Source: Rhodohalobacter sulfatireducens
Lineage (GTDB): Bacteria > Bacteroidota > Rhodothermia > Balneolales > Balneolaceae
NCBI RefSeq assembly: GCF_022012475.1
Contig: NZ_JAKLWS010000033.1
Location: 1 to 48,431, forward strand
Length of the DNA: 48,431 bases
Direction of reading: 5' to 3'
Shown here: positions 45,584-48,431 of the stretch, piece by piece
How the letters are laid out: each line of letters opens with the position of its first letter
Position numbering within the stretch: position 1 is the first letter of the stretch
Notes under the pieces: model-generated
Told to the model about the DNA's origin: nothing
The model's database searches: none
Seen by the model: only the letters and a program-made list of their open reading frames with translations
Position numbers and translations under genes: made by a program

Positions 45584-45712
45584 GGCTAACCCACGCATTA
45601 ACTCGGACAGGCCACGCCCATTATTGCCAGCTTCCCATTTATTAGTTAACCTGTCATTTGTAAATAATTTCAACATCTTTGCGCCTGCAGGTTATGCGCA
45701 AGGTCGTTATAC
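45584..45712 (+). other. attC site of cassette 1
   Basis: The R'' box GGCTAAC (45584-45590) and left inner box (GCATTAACTCGG) pair with the right inner box (CAGGTTATGCGC) and R' box GTTATAC (45706-45712). The length is about 129 bp. Crossover is at G45706|T45707. The R'' is complementary to the first bases of cassette 1 (TTAGCC at 43295). Confidence 0.8.
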
Positions 45713-45805
45713 CCAGCGAGAATAATCATGTAGCTTGAAACAGCCCGAACAATTTATTCTCATCTTTAGCATTCATTTATTAGATTACATATAAACAATT
45801 TTACT

Positions 45806-46042
45806 ATGAGTGAATCAAAGGTTTCAAAAAAAATCAAAAAGTTACCTCCTGAGGCAAAACAGCAAGCCCAGGATTTTGTGGATTTTCTTTATGAGCGATA
45901 TGTAAATGATGAGACAAGAAAATCAACAAAGAAAAGCATTTTAGAGAGTTCGTTTTTTGGTATGTGGAAAGATCGGGAAGATATGCAGGATAGTACTGAT
46001 TGGGTCAGGAAGGTTCGCAAATCACAGTGGTCTAATCCATAA
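45806..46042 (+). CDS. DUF2281-type antitoxin (VapB-like)
   Basis: The protein has 78 residues. VSKKIKKLPPEAKQQAQDFV at the N-terminus and SILESSFFGMWKDREDMQDS with TDWVRKVRKSQW at the end match the DUF2281 antitoxin family. It precedes a PIN-domain toxin by 2 bp. It is cassette 2 of the integron and has a near twin at 47690-47929, with the same 'GMWKDREDMQDST.WVR..RKS.W' tail. It should neutralise the toxin and repress the pair. Confidence 0.85.
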   Translation: MSESKVSKKIKKLPPEAKQQAQDFVDFLYERYVNDETRKSTKKSILESSFFGMWKDREDMQDSTDWVRKVRKSQWSNP

Positions 46043-46044
46043 AC

Positions 46045-46440
46045 ATGGCTACCGGATTGTTGCTTATCGACACTGATGTCCTTATTGATTACAGTCGGGG
46101 AATTGAAAAAACGAAAGGAATCCTAAAAACTCTGGAGTCTGATCACGTACTTGCAATAAGTGTTATTACTCAGCTTGAACTGATGGTTGGCTGTGAAAAC
46201 AAGGCCGATTTCAAATCCCTTCAAAAATTCTTGTCCAATTTTGAGATTGTTCAATTAAGTAAATCCACTTCGGAGATTGCTGTTGGTCTATTTAAGAAAT
46301 ATCGTTTAAGTCATGGTGTACTGATTCCGGATATGTTAATTGCCTCTACAGCCTTGACCCTCGAAATCCCTTTACTATCCAAAAACCGGAAAGACTTTCG
46401 CTTTATTAAGAAGCTGGATTTGATTGAGTACACAGTCTAA
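46045..46440 (+). CDS. PIN-domain ribonuclease toxin (VapC-like)
   Basis: The protein has 131 residues. The PIN acidic cluster is present: IDTDVLIDYS at the N-terminus (two Asp), QLELMVGC (Glu), IPDMLIAS (Asp) and the C-terminal SKNRKDF. It is a toxin that cleaves RNA (often tRNA or mRNA) when not bound by the antitoxin. It starts 2 bp after the antitoxin stop. As a cassette gene it probably stabilises the array against loss. A second pair at 47690-48339 is similar. Confidence 0.88.
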   Translation: MATGLLLIDTDVLIDYSRGIEKTKGILKTLESDHVLAISVITQLELMVGCENKADFKSLQKFLSNFEIVQLSKSTSEIAVGLFKKYRLSHGVLIPDMLIASTALTLEIPLLSKNRKDFRFIKKLDLIEYTV

Positions 46441-46453
46441 ACGAAATATTTGG

Positions 46454-46543
46454 GTATAACCAGCAATTCCTGATGACGGCTTTGCGTTGGTTGCTCAACT
46501 TCAGAATTAATCAAACCGCAGCAGAATTGCCAAACCGTTATAC
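46454..46543 (+). other. attC site of cassette 2
   Basis: R'' is GTATAAC (46454-46460) and R' is GTTATAC (46537-46543), perfectly complementary, with inner arms GCAATTC and GAATTGC. The length is about 90 bp, shorter than the two other attC sites. Crossover is at G46537|T46538. Confidence 0.85.
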
Positions 46544-46609
46544 TTCATGTTTTAAATTTAGTCTAAATAATCAACTTTCAAACCAAAACGTTTTTATTGA
46601 GGTTAACTT

Positions 46610-47031
46610 ATGAATTCTAAAGAAGTCAAAGAACTATCATCGAGCTACATGAAAATTTGGAACGCAGGAGAGGAAGATTTGCTAAACCAATTTGCCGTGG
46701 ATGACTTAACAGTCAACTATACACATTTTGAGAAAACATATAACAGCATTTCTGAATACAAAGCAATGCTTAAACAAACTCATAATTTTTTTCTGATTTG
46801 GAAATTAAATTAGAAGAAGTAATTCCAAGTGAGGATATAGAGGGCGCTACGATTATCTGGGAATACAATGGAACTCATGAAAATGGTAACTTATTTGGCG
46901 TTGAATCATCAGGAAAAAAAGTGACCGTACGTGGAATGACTTTTCTGAAATGTGAAAACGGGAAGGTTATAGAAGAAAAGGGAATAGTAGATAACTTGAG
47001 CCTGCTGATGCAGTTGGGAGCATTGGGGTAA
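46610..47031 (+). pseudogene. SnoaL / ester-cyclase-like (NTF2-fold) protein, frameshifted
   Basis: One NTF2-like protein is split over two frames. The first (46610-46813) begins MNSKEVKELSSSYMKIWNAG, and the second (to 47031) continues SDLEIKLEEVIPSEDIEG with WEYNGTHENGNLFG and ends GIVDNLSLLMQLGA. The frame changes at a run of seven T (46786-46792); one extra T would give HNFFSDLEIKLEE and an uninterrupted 140-residue protein. The shift may be real (decayed) or a homopolymer error in the assembly. It lies in cassette 3. Confidence 0.75.
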
Positions 47032-47117
47032 AACTGTGAGTCTAAAAACACCTTAGAAATTGAGTAAATAATGTACTTTAAGCACCTTTTGCGTAAAGTC
47101 ATTACCTATTTATAATT

Positions 47118-47510
47118 ATGACAGAAATATTGATTGGAATACTTGTAGGTTTGGTAATAATTATTAGTGGTAAAATTACGAAATTCGATAATGATGAGTC
47201 GTTTTATCCACTGATATTGATCTTTATCTCCTTACTGTACATCTTGTTTGCTTCTATTGATCAAGGTTTTTCTGTTATATTAGTTGAGACATTAATAGCA
47301 GCATTCTTTATATCATGTGCAATATTGGGGTTTAAAGGCAGTAAATTATGGATTCCTATTGGATACGCATTACACGGCTTCTTTGACATACTTCACCCAA
47401 ATCTTTTGAATAACTCAGGTGTTCCGGCATGGTGGCCAGGATTTTGCTTAGGTATTGATGAAGTAATTGCTCTTTATTTGATCTGGAAAATCTACAATAA
47501 GAAAGTATAA
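47118..47510 (+). CDS. DUF6010-family small membrane protein
   Basis: The protein has 130 residues with four hydrophobic helices. The ALHGFFDILHPN and VPAWWPGFCLGIDEVIALYL stretches match a family (DUF6010) often found in cassettes and accessory DNA. The function is unknown. Its stop codon TAA (47508-47510) lies inside the R'' box of the cassette's attC, as is common for cassette genes. Confidence 0.7.
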   Translation: MTEILIGILVGLVIIISGKITKFDNDESFYPLILIFISLLYILFASIDQGFSVILVETLIAAFFISCAILGFKGSKLWIPIGYALHGFFDILHPNLLNNSGVPAWWPGFCLGIDEVIALYLIWKIYNKKV

Positions 47511-47635
47511 CCAGCGCATTAAGTGGGACGTGCCTCGCCGTTGGCTGCCGGTTTCGATTTGGTTAGTTTCCGTAGTACATTTTTAAACAAATTCGGCGTT
47601 ATTTTGCACGCCCCTTATGCGCAATGTCGTTATAC
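47505..47635 (+). other. attC site of cassette 3
   Basis: R'' is GTATAAC (47505-47511) with a GCGCATTAA inner box; R' is GTTATAC (47629-47635), preceded by TTATGCGCAATGTC. The length is about 131 bp. The ends closely resemble the attC at 45584-45712. Crossover is at G47629|T47630. Confidence 0.85.
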
Positions 47636-47689
47636 TCCGAGTAGAGTTATGTCGTTTTTACAAGAGACAGAGATTACCTACATTTAGAT

Positions 47690-47929
47690 ATGTCTGAAAA
47701 AGAACTCATAAAACAAATCAGGAAGCTTCCCAGCAAAGCTCAGCAAGAAGCTGCAGATTTTGTCGAATTTCTTTCCCAAAAGTATATCCAGCGGCCAAAG
47801 GATTCTAGCTCATCTCAAGAAAAATCGATTTTAGAAAGTCCATTCAGAGGCATGTGGAAAGATAGAGAAGACATGCAAGACAGTACAAAGTGGGTTCGAG
47901 AACTTCGAAAAAGTCGTTGGGCCAAATAA
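47690..47929 (+). CDS. DUF2281-type antitoxin (VapB-like), second copy
   Basis: The protein has 79 residues, with ELIKQIRKLPSKAQQEAADF at the start and SILESPFRGMWKDREDMQDS with WVRELRKSRW at the end. It is the paralogue of the antitoxin at 45806-46042 and lies in cassette 4. It precedes the PIN toxin by 8 bp. Confidence 0.85.
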   Translation: MSEKELIKQIRKLPSKAQQEAADFVEFLSQKYIQRPKDSSSSQEKSILESPFRGMWKDREDMQDSTKWVRELRKSRWAK

Positions 47930-47937
47930 TAACAATT

Positions 47938-48339
47938 ATGGCTAAATCTGTAATTGTTGATACAGATGTTCTCATCGATTTTAGTTTAGACAGACCTGAT
48001 GCCGTTCAAACAATGGCAATACTTGAAGAAAATTACACAATTACTGTCAGTGTAATTACAGCGATGGAATTGTACGCAGGTTGCCGAAATAAGAAAGATC
48101 TTAAGATAGTTGATGAATTATTGTCTGGTATACCGATCGAATTGGTAACGAAGGCAGTGTCGGAAAAAGCGTTGGAACTGATGAGGAAGTTCAGGTCGAG
48201 CCATGGTGTAGAAATAAATGATATGCTGATTGCCGCAGCTGCGATGACATTAGAAGTGAAATTGATCAGTAAAAATCAGAAGCACTATATATTTCTACCG
48301 GGTTTGGACCTCCTAAAATATCCTGTGATCGAAGTATAA
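47938..48339 (+). CDS. PIN-domain ribonuclease toxin (VapC-like), second copy
   Basis: The protein has 133 residues from the ATG at 47938 (MAKSVIVDTDVLIDF). A longer frame starts at 47890, but it overlaps the antitoxin gene and its extra residues (SRTSKKSLGQ) are not family-like. Acidic residues are IVDTDVLID, AMELYAGC, INDMLIAA and SKNQKHY. Its stop (48337-48339) overlaps the truncated R'' box of the cassette's attC, which is interrupted directly after GTATA by the group II intron end. Confidence 0.85.
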   Translation: MAKSVIVDTDVLIDFSLDRPDAVQTMAILEENYTITVSVITAMELYAGCRNKKDLKIVDELLSGIPIELVTKAVSEKALELMRKFRSSHGVEINDMLIAAAAMTLEVKLISKNQKHYIFLPGLDLLKYPVIEV

Positions 48340-48431
48340 TCGAGTAGACGGCCGTGAGCAATAAGCCCACGGTGCGCCTCTCCCACCACCGTACATACGG
48401 GTCGCGTATACGGCGGTTTGCTACGTTGACC
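48339..48431 (-). ncRNA. 3' end (domains V-VI) of a group IIC-attC intron, partial
   Basis: Read on the minus strand, the edge sequence contains a 34-base domain V hairpin (ACCGCCGTATACG, loop, CGTATGTACGGTGGT) followed by a domain VI stem and the end CTACTCGAT next to the exon TATAC. The CGC-type base at the start of domain V and the boundary fit group IIC introns. The insertion lies within the R'' box of cassette 4's attC (GTATA at 48334-48338), the known target type for IIC-attC introns. The intron-encoded reverse transcriptase would lie outside the window. Confidence 0.75.

Larger units (their letters stand above)
42145..48431. mobile_element. integron: integrase, attI side and at least four gene cassettes
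   Basis: It comprises intI (42145-43101, minus), an attI-side region (43102-43294) and cassettes defined by core sites G|TTRRRY-like. Cassette 1 is 43295-45706, cassette 2 is 45707-46537, cassette 3 is 46538-47629, and cassette 4 starts at 47630 and leaves the window. Each cassette's first six bases (TTAGCC or TTATAC) are complementary to the R'' box of its own attC (GGCTAAC or GTATAAC), which confirms the borders. Cassettes carry a reversed three-gene set, VapBC, SnoaL-like + DUF6010, and a second VapBC. Confidence 0.85.

Noticed and set aside
47890-47937. extended start of the second VapC-like toxin
   Set aside because: The extension overlaps the antitoxin gene and has no family-like residues; the ATG at 47938 matches the usual MxxxIVDTDVLID start.
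1-48431. CRISPR arrays, rRNA or tRNA genes
   Set aside because: No regularly spaced short repeats, tRNA cloverleaf sequences or rRNA-like stretches were seen.

Overview
The window looks like a chromosomal segment of a marine Bacteroidota/Balneolota-type heterotroph. The grounds are a SusC/SusD pair, lipoprotein signals, Asp-box and sulfatase enzymes, moderate GC, and mostly weak or absent Shine-Dalgarno sites. The species cannot be named from the sequence alone.

Region 1 (1-4486) is a mixed border. It holds the tail of a DUF1080 (3-keto-disaccharide hydrolase type) gene, a degraded helix-turn-helix gene remnant, a YfcC-type membrane transporter and a secreted SGNH hydrolase, which ends at a convergent hairpin.

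Region 2 (4487-29971) is a polysaccharide utilisation locus for a sulfated, fucose-containing glycan. Reading on the minus strand from 24257 down to 4487, it runs: SusC, SusD, an intrinsic terminator, a GH117-like enzyme, a DUF6786-like lipoprotein, a broken sulfatase, GH95, GH29, a sulfatase, an SGNH esterase, a second GH29 with a Tat signal, a second sulfatase, and an unusual sialate-esterase/EEP/beta-propeller fusion. An AraC-type regulator is divergent from SusC. Next to it lie a Gfo/Idh/MocA oxidoreductase, an L-fuconate dehydratase with all expected catalytic residues, and an SSS-family sugar symporter. Together these suggest: esterases and sulfatases strip the glycan, GH29/GH95/GH117 enzymes release L-fucose-like sugars, the symporter imports them, and an oxidative (non-phosphorylating) fucose route degrades them. 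A 39-bp element with conserved spacing occurs upstream of SusC, upstream of the symporter, and beside the last enzyme gene. It is a candidate operator.

Region 3 (30988-38968) contains the most unusual genes. One polypeptide fuses a SET domain to S-adenosylmethionine decarboxylase (SpeD) and spermidine synthase (SpeE). It is followed 24 bp later by a SET/ATP-grasp fusion. A sialidase-like lipoprotein and a membrane protein with a degenerate spermidine-synthase fold lie upstream. The SET-SpeD-SpeE/SET-ATP-grasp pair is the best candidate for an undescribed system.

Region 4 (39120-41752) has an amidohydrolase and a secreted beta-barrel-like protein, followed by a 148-bp MITE-like element with 13-bp inverted repeats and 6-bp direct repeats.

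Region 5 (42145-48431) is an integron. It has an IntI integrase with the IntI-specific patch, an attI-side core site, and at least four cassettes separated by recognisable attC sites. Cassette 1 carries three genes in reverse orientation (TetR, metallo-beta-lactamase fold, SRPBCC). Cassettes 2 and 4 are VapBC-type toxin-antitoxin pairs. Cassette 3 has a frameshifted SnoaL-like gene and a DUF6010 gene. At the right edge, the attC of cassette 4 is split by the 3' end (domains V-VI) of a minus-strand group II intron, consistent with a group IIC-attC intron.
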